From positions 186,001 through 250,000 of the forward strand of contig JADJBL010000003.1 in assembly GCA_016703765.1 (NCBI GenBank): DNA of 64,000 nucleotides, read 5' to 3'. The position numbers were made by a program, and so were the translations under genes. The stretch's first letter is position 1; each line of letters begins with the position of its first letter. The notes beneath the pieces were generated by a model. It ran no database searches. It had not been told where the DNA came from and saw only the letters and a program-made list of their open reading frames with translations. The stretch is from Saprospirales bacterium. Lineage in GTDB: Bacteria; Bacteroidota; Bacteroidia; Chitinophagales; Saprospiraceae. Below, piece by piece: positions 20,536 to 30,133 of this stretch.

Positions 20536-21933
20536 ATGAACGCCATGTTCGACAAAAAGATTTACCTGCACAGAAGAGCCGGCCTGCTAAAGAATTTCGA
20601 CAAGGGATTGATCCTGCTTTTGGGCAACCACGATGTGGCTTACAACTACAAAGGCAACACTTATCCCCATTTTCGGCAGGACAGTACTTTCCTCTATTAT
20701 TTCGGACTTCGTCATGCGGGGATGGCGGCATTGCTTGACCCCGAATCCGGCGCCGTCACTCTGTTTGGCGACGACCTAACCCTGGAAGATGTAGTCTGGA
20801 TGGGCCCGCAGCCCCGCATCGCGGAACTCGCCGCCGAGGTGGGAGTCAGCTCCAGCGCGCCCTTCGGGCAGCTTTCGGCAGAACTTGCCAAGGCCAAATC
20901 GGCCGGCAGGAAGATCCATTTTTTACCTCCCTATCGGTACCGGAATATGTTCCAACTCCAGCAATGGCTTGACATCCCGGTGGAGGAACAGGGGAAACAG
21001 GCTTCCGTTCCCCTGATCAAGGCCGTGGTAGCGCAGCGCTCGCTTAAGGGCCCCGAAGAGGTGGCGGAGATGGAAAAAGCCCTGGCTGTGACTGCCGAAA
21101 TGCACCTGGCGGTGATGAAAGGGGCAAAGCCCGGCCGGAAAGAAGCGGAGCTCGCCGGCTTGGCCGAGGGGATTGCGGCATCGCACGACGGCTACCTGTC
21201 TTATTCGGTCATTTTGTCCATCAAGGGGCATATTCTGCACAACCACGACCACGGCAACATCCTGAAAGCCGGGGACTTGCTGCTCGGCGATTTCGGCGCA
21301 GAAACCACGATGTGCTACGCCGGCGACATCACCCGGACCATCCCGGTGGGCGGGGTGTTTTCGGCGAAGCAGAAAGATATCTACCAGGTGGTTCTGGACG
21401 CCCAAATGGCGGCTATTCAGGCCTGCCGCCCGGGAGTCCGGTACCGGGACATCCACTTGCAGGCGGCCCGGAATATGGCCGGCGGTCTGCACCAACTGGG
21501 CCTGATGAAAGGCGACCTCGACGAGGCCGTGGCGCAGGGGGCGCATGCCCTGTTTTTCCCCCACGGGCTGGGACACATGATCGGACTCGACGTGCACGAT
21601 ATGGAAGACCTGGGCGAACAATACGTGGGGTATACCGACCAAATTCCCCGGAGCACGCTGTTCGGGACGGGCTATCTGCGCCTCGCCCGCGAATTGGAGC
21701 CGGGCTTTGTGCTCACGGTCGAGCCGGGCCTTTACTTCATTCCCGAACTGATCGACCAGTGGAAGGCCGAGCGGAAATTTGAAGCCTTCATCAATTACGA
21801 AGCGGTAGAATCCTTCCGGCATTTCGGCGGCATCCGCACCGAGGACAATGTGCTGATTACCGACACGGGTCACAGGGTGCTGGGGCCGGCGATTCCGAAG
21901 GGAGTAGCGGAACTGGAGGCATCGATGAGGTAA
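20536..21933 (+). CDS. pepP: Xaa-Pro aminopeptidase (M24 family)
   Basis: 465 residues. An N-terminal aminopeptidase-P domain (DSTFLYYFGL) precedes a pita-bread catalytic domain. The five metal ligands are visible: Asp in LLGDFGAET, Asp in YAGDITRTIP, His in FFPHGLGHMIGLDVHD, Glu in TVEPGLYF and Glu in GGIRTEDN. It removes an N-terminal residue before proline in the cytoplasm. Divergent from the helical protein gene, with a 117-base spacer in which I see no good promoter match. Confidence 0.92.
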   Translation: MNAMFDKKIYLHRRAGLLKNFDKGLILLLGNHDVAYNYKGNTYPHFRQDSTFLYYFGLRHAGMAALLDPESGAVTLFGDDLTLEDVVWMGPQPRIAELAAEVGVSSSAPFGQLSAELAKAKSAGRKIHFLPPYRYRNMFQLQQWLDIPVEEQGKQASVPLIKAVVAQRSLKGPEEVAEMEKALAVTAEMHLAVMKGAKPGRKEAELAGLAEGIAASHDGYLSYSVILSIKGHILHNHDHGNILKAGDLLLGDFGAETTMCYAGDITRTIPVGGVFSAKQKDIYQVVLDAQMAAIQACRPGVRYRDIHLQAARNMAGGLHQLGLMKGDLDEAVAQGAHALFFPHGLGHMIGLDVHDMEDLGEQYVGYTDQIPRSTLFGTGYLRLARELEPGFVLTVEPGLYFIPELIDQWKAERKFEAFINYEAVESFRHFGGIRTEDNVLITDTGHRVLGPAIPKGVAELEASMR

Positions 21934-22023
21934 TAAGTTAATAAGGGTATAAGTTATTCGCAAAACCCAACTTTTGGCGTGCGGGGGGGGCCGGCCTTTC
22001 GAAACGATTCGCTTTTGGCAGCG

Positions 22024-22626
22024 ATGGTTTCGTTACTAACCATGCCTGCTTGTTTTTTAGACGATGATTTTCCCCACTGTGTAAACGGAAAAGGAGACCG
22101 CACGACCGAAGTCCTTGACATCCCGGATTTTCCGGTATCGAATTGACTCGCGACGTGTACATGAGCAAGGCGCCCAACCGAGTGAGATCAAGGGCAGATT
22201 TGACTCCTCGGAGGAAAGGAGGCTTTGGGGAATCGATGACCGTGTGCCTACGATTTTTCGGATGTGGAAATCACCATCACAATGCCAGGGGTGGATCTCC
22301 TCCGGCTTTCCTCTTCCGGCAATATTATCGGGGGCGGTTTTTTCGACGCCAATTTGCTCGATCTGATCATCACTGGATCGGGCGATATCGAGTTGGATGT
22401 CGATGCAACGGGTATCGATGCCACGGTCAGCGGCTCGGGCGATATGCGCATATCCGGACAAACCCAGACCCTCGATATTCTGATCAGCGGCTCGGGCGAT
22501 TTTGAAGGCTTCGAGCTGGAGGCTGAAAATGCCGACCTGACTATTTCCGGCCCGGGAATCATGCTTTGTGGTGGCGACCTCGCGGGGGATGTCTTTGGCG
22601 CGTTGCGGCTGGGGGGAAATTGGTAA
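22024..22626 (+). CDS. DUF2807 (GIN-domain) lipoprotein, broken by three one-base deletions
   Basis: The first frame (22024) gives MVSLLTMPAC, a lipobox, then VNGKGDRTTEVLDIPDF. The frame then moves to IELTRDVYMSK, next to QPSEIKG ... DDRV, and finally to DFSDVEITITMPGVDLL with repeats of ITGSGDIELDV, VSGSGDMRI and ISGSGDFEG. These SGSGD rungs are the hallmark of DUF2807 (auto-transporter adhesin head GIN) beta-helix proteins. Restoring one base at 22128-22131, 22169-22170 and 22249 gives one frame of about 201 residues. The start may lie further upstream, beyond a run of eight G near 21985. Function unknown; such proteins are periplasmic or surface-bound. Confidence 0.65.
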
Positions 22627-22646
22627 ACCAATTCGGCTTTTCTTTT

Positions 22647-22682
22647 AAATGAGGATTGGGGCGGCCGCCAATCCTCATTTTA
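22647..22682 (+). terminator. Intrinsic terminator after the DUF2807 gene
   Basis: AAATGAGGATTGG (22647-22659) and CCAATCCTCATTT (22668-22680) form a perfect 13-bp stem around a G+C-rich 8-base loop, ending in TTTT. The next gene's promoter starts within 12 bases. Confidence 0.75.
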
Positions 22683-22691
22683 AAAATAGTT

Positions 22692-22699
22692 TATCTTTG
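22692..22699 (+). promoter_or_regulatory. -7 promoter element (TATCTTTG) for the Sua5 gene
   Basis: A perfect TAnnTTTG match ending 8 bases before the ATG at 22708, which predicts an almost leaderless transcript. It follows directly on a terminator, so the position is what one expects of a new transcription unit. Confidence 0.65.
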
Positions 22700-22707
22700 C
22701 AGGCATT

Positions 22708-23664
22708 ATGATCGGCAAAGATTTAAATCTGGCAAAATCCCTTCTCGAAAGGGGAAAATTGGTGGCTATCCCGACGGAAACGGTTTACGGGCTAGCGGCT
22801 AATGCATTTGACGAGAAAGCGGTATCTGAAATTTTCCGGGTAAAAAACCGGCCTTCCTTCGACCCCCTGATCGTTCACGTGGGGCGTTGGGAGCAGGTAT
22901 TCGATTTTGTAAAAGAAATTCCCGAGCAGGCCCAAAAGCTGGCCTCCCTGTTCATGCCCGGTCCTTTGACGCTTGTGTTGACGAAAACGGAGCGCCTGCC
23001 GGATATTGTGACGGCAGGGTCGCCGCAGGTGGCAGTTCGCATTCCCAACCATCCACTTACCCAGGAATTGTTGCATTCGATCGGATTTCCGCTGGCCGCG
23101 CCGAGCGCCAATCCTTTTGGGTATATCAGTCCTACGACGGCGCAGCACGTGGCCGACCAGTTGGAGGACCAGGTCCCGTACATTCTGGACGGCGGTCCTT
23201 GTACGGTGGGCATCGAGTCCACGATAATCGGTTTTGAGGATGGGGCGCCGACCGTGTACCGGAAAGGGGGCCTGACTATTGAGTCGATCGAGTCCGTGAT
23301 TGGCCCGGTGGCTATTAAAACCTACAACTACGATCATCCCCTTGCACCGGGGATGTTGCAAAGCCATTACGCTCCGAAAATTCCTTTAAAAATCGGGCAG
23401 CTTCCGGAACTTTTATCCGATTTTAATCCTAATAGGATAGGTCTGCTGGTTTTTCGCCGCCCTTTGGCGGGTATTCCGGAAAAGCAGCAGGTCGTTCTGT
23501 CCAAAAACGGCGATTTTGCGGAAGCAGCCAGGAACCTCTTTGCTGGCCTGCGATATCTCGACGGATTGGATCTCGATTTAATTTTGGCTGAACCGGTGCC
23601 CGAAATGGGGCTGGGGCGCGCTATCAATGATCGCCTGAAAAGAGCTGCCGCCGTGGAAGGCTGA
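22708..23664 (+). CDS. sua5: Threonylcarbamoyl-AMP synthase (Sua5 type)
   Basis: 318 residues: a YrdC domain (1-200) with PTETVYGLAANAFDE, KNRPSFDPLIVHV, FMPGPLTLVL, AAPSANPFGYISPT and GIESTIIGF, then a C-terminal Sua5 domain starting after HPLAPGMLQSHYAPK. The extra domain separates Sua5 from the short TsaC form. It makes threonylcarbamoyl-adenylate for the t6A37 tRNA modification, an essential cytoplasmic step. The MATE transporter gene follows after 18 bases on the same strand and probably shares its transcript. Confidence 0.93.
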   Translation: MIGKDLNLAKSLLERGKLVAIPTETVYGLAANAFDEKAVSEIFRVKNRPSFDPLIVHVGRWEQVFDFVKEIPEQAQKLASLFMPGPLTLVLTKTERLPDIVTAGSPQVAVRIPNHPLTQELLHSIGFPLAAPSANPFGYISPTTAQHVADQLEDQVPYILDGGPCTVGIESTIIGFEDGAPTVYRKGGLTIESIESVIGPVAIKTYNYDHPLAPGMLQSHYAPKIPLKIGQLPELLSDFNPNRIGLLVFRRPLAGIPEKQQVVLSKNGDFAEAARNLFAGLRYLDGLDLDLILAEPVPEMGLGRAINDRLKRAAAVEG

Positions 23665-23682
23665 TCCCATCTCAATCCGTTT

Positions 23683-25089
23683 ATGCAACCTGTACAAAGG
23701 CGTTGGAAAACCTATTGGCAACTCTTCCGCTCGTCGCTCGACGGAAAGGAGAAGAGTTATACCACGGGCAGTATCAACAGGGCCATTGTGTTGCTGGCCA
23801 TACCGATGGTACTCGAAATGGCCATGGAGAGCCTCTTTGCGGTGGTGGACGTTTTTTTCGTCGCCCAAATCAGCGTGGATGCCGTAGCTACGGTAGGTCT
23901 CACCGAGTCCGTGATCACGATCATCTATTCCATGGCCATGGGTCTGAGCATGGCAGCCACGGCTATGGTAGCCCGGCGGGTTGGGGAACGCAAGCCCGAC
24001 GCTGCGGCCTGGGCGGCTATACAGGCCATTTACATCGGATTGGCCCTCTCTGTAGCGCTCGGTATCGTGGGCTGGATTTTTGCCGAGGATATCCTTCGCG
24101 GGATGGGCGCGTCCGACCAGGTGGTCGAAACAGGACTGGGCTATACCAAAGTCATGTTGGGCGGGAACATCGTCATCACGCTGCTCTTCCTCTTGAACGG
24201 CATTTTCCGAGGGGCCGGCGACGCTGCCATCGCCATGCGCTCCCTCTGGATCGCAAACGCCGTGAACATCGTCCTCGACCCCCTGCTTATTTTCGGGGTC
24301 GGTCCTTTCCCCGAACTCGGGGTGATGGGCGCCGCCGTGGCCACCACGATCGGCCGGGGAGTGGGGGTGGTGTATCAGGTTCACATTATGTTCAAGGGCT
24401 CGGGCCTGCTGCGCATCCTCAGGAGGCATTTTGTGATTCAGTGGCAGATCATCTGGCGACTGATCAAGGTAGCCGCGGGAGGAGCCGGGCAGTATTTCAT
24501 CGCTTCGGCGAGCTGGATATTTCTGATGCGCATCGTTTCCCAGTTTGGGAGTGAAGTGGTGGCGGGATACACCATCGCTATCCGGTTGATCGTATTCACC
24601 ATACTGCCTTCCTGGGGTATTTCCAATGCTGCGGCCACGCTGGTGGGACAAAATTTAGGGGCGGGCTTTCCGGACCGGGCGGAGGCGTCCGCCTGGCGTG
24701 CTGCGTTTTACAATATGATTTTCCTGTTGATCGTCGCGGTGGTTTACATTTCGGCTGGGCCAATCCTCATCCGCTTTTTTTCGCAGGAAGCGTCCGTAGT
24801 GGAAGCCGGCGCGCTGAGTTTGCGAATCATCAGCTTGGGCTACATCTTTTTCGCCTACGGCATGGTGATCAGTCAATCCTTCAACGGCGCCGGAGATACG
24901 CTCACCCCGACCCTCATCAACCTGGTCTGTTTCTGGATGATGGAAATCCCTCTGGGGTATATATTGGCCAACCACACAGGCCTGGAGCATGCAGGGGTTT
25001 TCTGGGCCATTACGCTTAGCGAAACGGCCATGGCGATCATCTGCATTATCCTCTTTAGGAGGGGGAAGTGGAAGACGGTGGTGATATAA
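23683..25089 (+). CDS. MATE family efflux transporter
   Basis: 468 residues with about twelve membrane helices in two six-helix halves (NRAIVLLAIPMVLEMAMESLF at the start of the first, QWQIIWRLIKVAAGGAGQYF at the start of the second). The conserved GAGDAAIAMRS and NGAGDTLTPT segments after helices 5 and 11 are the family's matching signatures. It uses an ion gradient to export cationic or other small compounds across the inner membrane. Substrate unknown. Confidence 0.88.
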   Translation: MQPVQRRWKTYWQLFRSSLDGKEKSYTTGSINRAIVLLAIPMVLEMAMESLFAVVDVFFVAQISVDAVATVGLTESVITIIYSMAMGLSMAATAMVARRVGERKPDAAAWAAIQAIYIGLALSVALGIVGWIFAEDILRGMGASDQVVETGLGYTKVMLGGNIVITLLFLLNGIFRGAGDAAIAMRSLWIANAVNIVLDPLLIFGVGPFPELGVMGAAVATTIGRGVGVVYQVHIMFKGSGLLRILRRHFVIQWQIIWRLIKVAAGGAGQYFIASASWIFLMRIVSQFGSEVVAGYTIAIRLIVFTILPSWGISNAAATLVGQNLGAGFPDRAEASAWRAAFYNMIFLLIVAVVYISAGPILIRFFSQEASVVEAGALSLRIISLGYIFFAYGMVISQSFNGAGDTLTPTLINLVCFWMMEIPLGYILANHTGLEHAGVFWAITLSETAMAIICIILFRRGKWKTVVI

Positions 25090-25122
25090 AAAAGGCGAGG
25101 CGCCAGCGCCTCGCCTTTTTTT
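25088..25122. terminator. Bidirectional terminator between convergent genes
   Basis: Six A, then GGCGAGGCGC, a two-base loop, GCGCCTCGCC and seven T: a perfect stem with A and T runs on both sides that can end transcripts from the MATE gene and from the minus-strand T9SS gene. It overlaps the last base of each stop codon region. Confidence 0.9.
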
Positions 25123-27299
25123 ATTTCTTTATTATTTTGCCCACCCATTTCTCCTCTCCGGCCTCCGCACGAAGCCAATAAACCCCGGCCGGCAAGGTGG
25201 ATAAATTGACCCGCTGATTAGCGGCCACGCTTTGTTTAAAAAGCAATCTCCCCTGTAAGTCAAATACCTCTACGTAGATCAGGCCGTTAAAATCGGGAAG
25301 CTCTATCGAAAGCCATCCGTTTGTGGGGTTGGGGAAAACCCGCCAGCTGGTCCCAACCGTTTCCTCCGTTTTTGCAATGGTGATCGTAATGGATTGGGTG
25401 GAGGTGTCGGAGTAACAGGCGTTGGAGGCGATCAACACGACTTGGTAATCGCCGATCACCTGGTAGATGTGGGTCGGCGCCTCTTCCTCGGAGGTGTTTC
25501 CATCGCCGAAATCCCAGAGGTACCCGGAGGCATTTTGGGAGGTATTGGTCAGCGTCAGTTCATCTCCGTTGATCACGGGGTCGAAGCCGGCGCCGACCGC
25601 CAGATCGGTGGCGATGAGCAGGCTGGCCTGAAGGCCCTGGCTGAGGTTGAAATAGCTGCCGGACGCGGAGCTTTCCAGGTTCCTGGCACGCACCATGTAT
25701 TCGTAGGTCGTATTGAAATGGAGGCAGGAGTCCACATAGGAGGTGCCCGAAATGGGCGAATCATTTTAACCTCTGATAACTTTCTTCCCCTTCTGTTTTC
25801 CGATAAAGGTGGTATCCCTGCGTGGCATCAGGAGAAGGGTCCCAGGTCAGGAGTGCATGGCCGTTGTCTTCCACGGCGGTAAAATTGGCCGGCGGCACGA
25901 CGACGTGCATCCGGAGGGTGGGGTCGCCCATCAGCGCGATATGCACAAAACGATTGCCGTAGCCCGGCGAATAGTAGTTGGATGGGTTGAATTGGGTGAG
26001 CTGTGCGCAATAGCCGAGGGTGGAGCCGAGCCCCATGTGGTGAAACACCCAGTTGGGCCGGCCGGCCCATGCGTTCGACAGGGTTTGCCCGGAAGCCAGG
26101 GAGGCGCGCATCAGGTTGTTGTTGCTGTCCCAGTCGCCGAAATAGCTTCCGAACAACATGGTAAAAACCGTGCGCAGTGAGTCGGTCGTGTAATTGCTCG
26201 TATTGGTAATCCCGCCGCAACTGGTGTAGGAGCCGCCTCCGCAGCCGTAGGACCAGAGGTAGCTTTTGGACTGAAGGGTGGATTGAAAATCGAGCAAAAA
26301 GACGGAATCGGCCCCGAAAAACGCCGAGAAACTTCTCCGTCCGCTTTGGGAGAACCCTTCTTCGAAGGAGCCGAAATTATCCTCGATCAGGCCCCGCCGG
26401 ACGGTCTCTATTTCGCCGTGGCGGAAGGCATGGTTCTTATTTAAATACCGGCGCAGCAACTCCGTTTCGGAGAGCGCGAAAGCGGGAAGTTTGGCAAAAT
26501 CCACCCGTCCGCTTTCCATTTCCAGCGGGGAGGGAAACAGGCTTTGATCGAATTTCCCATCGCCGGGCACGTTGTCGTTGCGGGCATCGTTTGCGACCGT
26601 GTTGTTGACGGTTAAATCGGTCCAGACCCCGTCCACATCGGCGTAATACCCGTCGGCGGGCCAGGCGCCCAGGTGGTCGGGATGGCCGTCGGGGTTGATC
26701 TCGCCGGAATACGGCACCGGCACATGGCCGAGAAGAAATATCGAATGCGACAAGGAGGGCGCCTCGTTGTACTTCGCGAGGATTTGGGCTTTCACAGCGA
26801 CCGGGCTGGCGTCCGGGCTCGCCTCGATGCGCTTGACGATCCAGCCGTCGCCTTCGAGGTCGGCTTCCAGGCGGTCGATCTCCGTGGCTAACACATCCAC
26901 TTTGGAGCTGTCGATTACCAGGAGCACCACGCCCCGCTGCTCGGTTTCGGGGATTTTGATGCCCGCCGTCAGGTAGCCGTAGCCCGTGTATGCAGCGGCT
27001 ATCTTGGTCACGCGGTATTCGTAGGAAGTCCCGACCATCACATCGTTATCTTCATAAATCGTGGTACCGGCCGGCAGCGTAGCCAGCGGAGAACCCCAGG
27101 CGCCCGATCCGGGCGTTCGCCGGTTTACGTTATAGCCCGTGGCGTTGACATCGTCGTTGAGCCATTGGAGCGTTATCCGCGCAGGACTTTCCTGAACCAC
27201 GGCGCTGAGCATGACAGAATGCTTGACGGCAGGCGCCTGGGCCTGCAAGGAAAGAGAGGTGAAAAGAGCCACTCCGAAGAAAAGTAGAATCCGCGTCAT
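25121..27299 (-). CDS. Secreted protein with gingipain-like core, fibronectin III and PKD domains and T9SS sorting domain (one frameshift)
   Basis: About 725 residues from the ATG at 27299 (signal peptide to LSLQAQ). An N-terminal fibronectin III-like domain (30-120) is followed by a core with HSIFLLGHVPVPYSG, WPADGYYADVDGVWTD and VHIALMGDPTLRM, which recalls the C25 (gingipain) fold. I do not find a convincing catalytic His-Cys pair, although GCGGGSYTSCGG and FHHMGLGS are candidates. A second FnIII domain, a PKD domain (YLWDFGDGNTSEEEAPTHIY) and a type A sorting domain (VFPNPTNGWLSIEL ... GKIIKK) follow. The frame breaks at 25764-25767 (one extra A on the coding strand), inside the second FnIII domain. 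Confidence 0.78.
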
Positions 27300-27320
27300 A
27301 TCTTGCTTGTTTAAGGTAGC

Positions 27321-27328
27321 CAAAGCTA
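27321..27328 (-). promoter_or_regulatory. -7 promoter element (TAGCTTTG) for the gingipain-like gene
   Basis: On the minus strand this octamer matches TAnnTTTG, 21 bases upstream of the start at 27299. It stands back to back with the plus-strand element at 27349-27356, with 20 bases between them. Confidence 0.55.
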
Positions 27329-27348
27329 CAAATTCGGCTCAGAACTTC

Positions 27349-27356
27349 TACATTTG
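27349..27356 (+). promoter_or_regulatory. -7 promoter element (TACATTTG) for the M1 peptidase gene
   Basis: A perfect TAnnTTTG match 50 bases before the ATG at 27407, diverging from the minus-strand element at 27321-27328. Confidence 0.55.
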
Positions 27357-27406
27357 GAGCAAGTGGATGAGCTCCCATATTTTTTTGCATTAAAAATTTT
27401 ACCGCC

Positions 27407-29368
27407 ATGCTGGCCAAATTAATCCCGACTCTTGCTGCCCTTTTGACAATTTTTGCCATTCCCCTTACAGCCCAGGACCCCGATTACGACCGCGATCTTT
27501 CCATCCTTCAAGAGTTGGAAAAACAGCGCGGGGAATACCTCCTCGACTACCGGACCAACGAGGCCTCCCTCGACTTCGACCTGAAATATTACCGTCTGGA
27601 ATGGACCATAGACCCGGCCGTGCTCTACATCAAAGGCGCTGCGACAGCTTATTTCACACCCATCGTCGACGACTTTCAGGCCGTGCACCTCGACCTCTCG
27701 GACGCACTTACCGTAGATAGCGTGGCGTATCACGGGCAAATCATCTCCTCCTCCTTTGCCGAGCCTTTTTTATTGAAAATAGAACTGCCCCAGATCATCG
27801 CCAACGGCGCGCTGGACAGCCTGACCATCTACTACCAGGGCGCTCCGGAAACCAATGGTTTTGGCTCCTTTGAAAAGGATACCCATGACGGCGCTCCGGT
27901 GCTTTGGACGCTCTCCGAGCCCTACGGGGCCCGCGACTGGTGGCCCTGCAAGCAAGACCTCAACGACAAGATCGATAGCCTCGACGTGTATGTCCGGACC
28001 CCAAGCGGCAATCGCGCGGCCTCCAACGGAAAACTGGTGGGCGAATGGGCCGAAGGCAACCAGAAGGTTTACCACTGGAAGCACCGTTACCCCATCCCCG
28101 CCTACCTGGTGGCTATTGCCGTGACCAATTACGCGACTTATTCCAACTTCGTACCCCACCCCGAAGGAGATATCGAAGTCCTCAACTACGTCTTTCCGGA
28201 AGACCTGAACTACGCGATGAACCAAACGGAAAGCATCATCGAGATCATGCAGCTGTTTAACGAACTCGGTGGTCGCTACCCCTTCGCCGACGAAAAATAC
28301 GGACATGCCCAATTTGGTTGGGGCGGTGGCATGGAGCACCAGACGATGAGTTTTATGGGCGGGTTCAATTACAGCCTTCAGGCGCACGAACTGGCCCACC
28401 AATGGTTTGGCGATATGATCACCTGCGGCTCCTGGGAGGATATCTGGCTCAACGAAGGCTTTGCCACCTACTGGGCGGCTTTGACCTATGATTTCATCGG
28501 CAATCAGCAGGACTGGACCAACTGGAAAACCAGCCGCATCGCCACCATTACCAGTCAGCCCGGCGGCTCGGTTTGGGTGGACGATACCACCAGCGTCAAC
28601 CGCATTTTCAGCAGCAGGCTCACTTATGCAAAGGGCGCCTTCCTCCTGCATATGCTCCGCTGGAAACTGGGCGATGAGGATTTCTTCGAAGCCGTACGCC
28701 AATATGCCGACGATCCGGCCCTGGCCTTCGGATATGCGCATACCGAGGATTTGCAGGCCCACCTCGAAACGGTCGGCGGACAAGACCTCGACGAGTTTTT
28801 TGACGACTGGTTTTATGGACAGGGCTTCCCAAGTTATCAATTGCTCTGGGATTACCACGAAGACGACGACCTGCTCCTGATCATCGGAAATCAGACAACC
28901 AGCCATACCAGCGTGCCTTTCTACGAAATGCCCATCCCCGTGAGGCTCGTCGGCCCCGGTCAGGACACGATCATCCGGCTGGAACATACCCAAAACGGGC
29001 AGCTTTTCGTCGTGCCTGTTTCTTTCGAAGTGCAGTCCATCCATTTCGATCCTGAATACTGGATACTTTCCACCAATAACACAGTGCAGACCTCGATCAT
29101 CAGCGGCGATCTGCCTCAAGACCTGCAAAAGCAGATCGGGATTCGGCCCAACCCGGGAGGGGAGGAGCTGGAAGTGCTGGTGCTGGGAGACCGCCTCTGG
29201 CTCGAGCGGGTCCGGATCTTTGATGCCGCCGGAAAGCTGATCGAGGACCGCTCGACCCAAAACAGCCGCCAGGAGAAATGGGATGCCCAACTCTGGCCGG
29301 CCGGCACCTATCTGGTTTCGATAAAAACAGGAGAGGGCTGGGTGAGCAAGCAGTGGGTGAAGAAGTAA
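27407..29368 (+). CDS. Secreted M1 family metallopeptidase with T9SS sorting domain
   Basis: 653 residues. The signal peptide ends near PLTAQD. An N-terminal beta domain precedes the catalytic domain. WGGGMEHQTMSF is the M1 exopeptidase motif (family GxMEN, here GGMEH) and AHELAHQWFGDMITCGSWEDIWLNEGFATYWA holds the zinc ligands HExxH-x18-E in two parts (HELAH, then NEGF). The C-terminal 80 residues (IRPNPGGEELEVLVLG ... WPAGTYLVSIKTGEGW) are a type A sorting domain, so the enzyme is exported to the surface or medium. It should trim peptides outside the cell. Divergent from the gingipain-like gene. Confidence 0.9.
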   Translation: MLAKLIPTLAALLTIFAIPLTAQDPDYDRDLSILQELEKQRGEYLLDYRTNEASLDFDLKYYRLEWTIDPAVLYIKGAATAYFTPIVDDFQAVHLDLSDALTVDSVAYHGQIISSSFAEPFLLKIELPQIIANGALDSLTIYYQGAPETNGFGSFEKDTHDGAPVLWTLSEPYGARDWWPCKQDLNDKIDSLDVYVRTPSGNRAASNGKLVGEWAEGNQKVYHWKHRYPIPAYLVAIAVTNYATYSNFVPHPEGDIEVLNYVFPEDLNYAMNQTESIIEIMQLFNELGGRYPFADEKYGHAQFGWGGGMEHQTMSFMGGFNYSLQAHELAHQWFGDMITCGSWEDIWLNEGFATYWAALTYDFIGNQQDWTNWKTSRIATITSQPGGSVWVDDTTSVNRIFSSRLTYAKGAFLLHMLRWKLGDEDFFEAVRQYADDPALAFGYAHTEDLQAHLETVGGQDLDEFFDDWFYGQGFPSYQLLWDYHEDDDLLLIIGNQTTSHTSVPFYEMPIPVRLVGPGQDTIIRLEHTQNGQLFVVPVSFEVQSIHFDPEYWILSTNNTVQTSIISGDLPQDLQKQIGIRPNPGGEELEVLVLGDRLWLERVRIFDAAGKLIEDRSTQNSRQEKWDAQLWPAGTYLVSIKTGEGWVSKQWVKK

Positions 29369-29370
29369 TT

Positions 29371-30129
29371 TTATAAAAGGGGGACTCGTCCTAACTCCAT
29401 CTCCCTCAACAAGCTATACTTCCTCCTCACCAGCCTCGCCCCGCTCATACTGATCGCCAAGCCCTCCTTCCCGTCCAGAAAAGCGCGGTTGATAAGGAAG
29501 GTGCGGAGAAAGCGAAACAGGGGAGAAAGCCATAATTTGACCCAGGTGGCGCGCTTGCCTTTGGCATAGAGCTCCCTGGCGGACAGAGCCGCGTACCGGT
29601 CCACCCGCAGGAGGTGGTCCTCGCGGGTTTTGTAAGAGTAGTGTAAGAGCTTGCCTCTTACACGTATAATTTTATAGCCCGCAGGCACAGCCAGGGTTTC
29701 GTGCACGAACTCCCCCTGCCATCGCACTTCCCGCCGGTCGAACAGTCGCACTTTCCAGTCGGGGTACCAGCCGCTGTGATGGATCCATTTTCCGCAGTAA
29801 TTGGTCAGGCGGTCGAGCTCATAGACGGTTTGGGGCTGGGGAACGAGTTGCTGGAGAGTTTGAATCAAATCATCCGACAACACCTCGTCGGCGTCGATGG
29901 AGAGGATCCAGTCGTGCCGCGCGGCCTGGTTGCCGAGGTTCTTGTTTTGAGCGTAGCCCATCCATTCGGACTGGATCACCCGGGCGCCCAGGGACTCTGC
30001 GATGGCTTTGGTGCCGTCCGTACTGAAGGCGTCGACCACGACTATGTCTTCGCAGACCTGTAACAGGGGCTTGAGGCAGGCCGCGATATTGGCAGCTTCG
30101 TTGAGCGTGATGACCACGGCAGAGATCAT
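29371..30129 (-). CDS. Family 2 glycosyltransferase (WaaE/KdtX-like)
   Basis: 252 residues. SAVVITLNEAANIAACL opens the GT-A fold, VDAFSTDGT and SIDADEVLSDDL provide the nucleotide and metal contacts, and WVKLWLSPLFRFLRTFLINRAFLDGKEG is the C-terminal membrane-associated stretch seen in lipopolysaccharide core heptose-modifying transferases. Probably acts at the inner membrane in cell-surface glycan synthesis. It follows cysQ after 4 bases on the minus strand. Confidence 0.85.
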   Translation of the reverse strand: MISAVVITLNEAANIAACLKPLLQVCEDIVVVDAFSTDGTKAIAESLGARVIQSEWMGYAQNKNLGNQAARHDWILSIDADEVLSDDLIQTLQQLVPQPQTVYELDRLTNYCGKWIHHSGWYPDWKVRLFDRREVRWQGEFVHETLAVPAGYKIIRVRGKLLHYSYKTREDHLLRVDRYAALSARELYAKGKRATWVKLWLSPLFRFLRTFLINRAFLDGKEGLAISMSGARLVRRKYSLLREMELGRVPLL

Positions 30130-30133
30130 GCGC

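Noticed and set aside
20418..20536. Divergent promoter pair for the helical protein and pepP genes
   Set aside because: Only weak partial matches to TAnnTTTG on either strand.
27770..29290. Long antisense open frame opposite the M1 peptidase gene
   Set aside because: Comes from the codon pattern of G+C-rich genes. The forward frame has HELAH and a complete peptidase, and the antisense frame shows no family motif.
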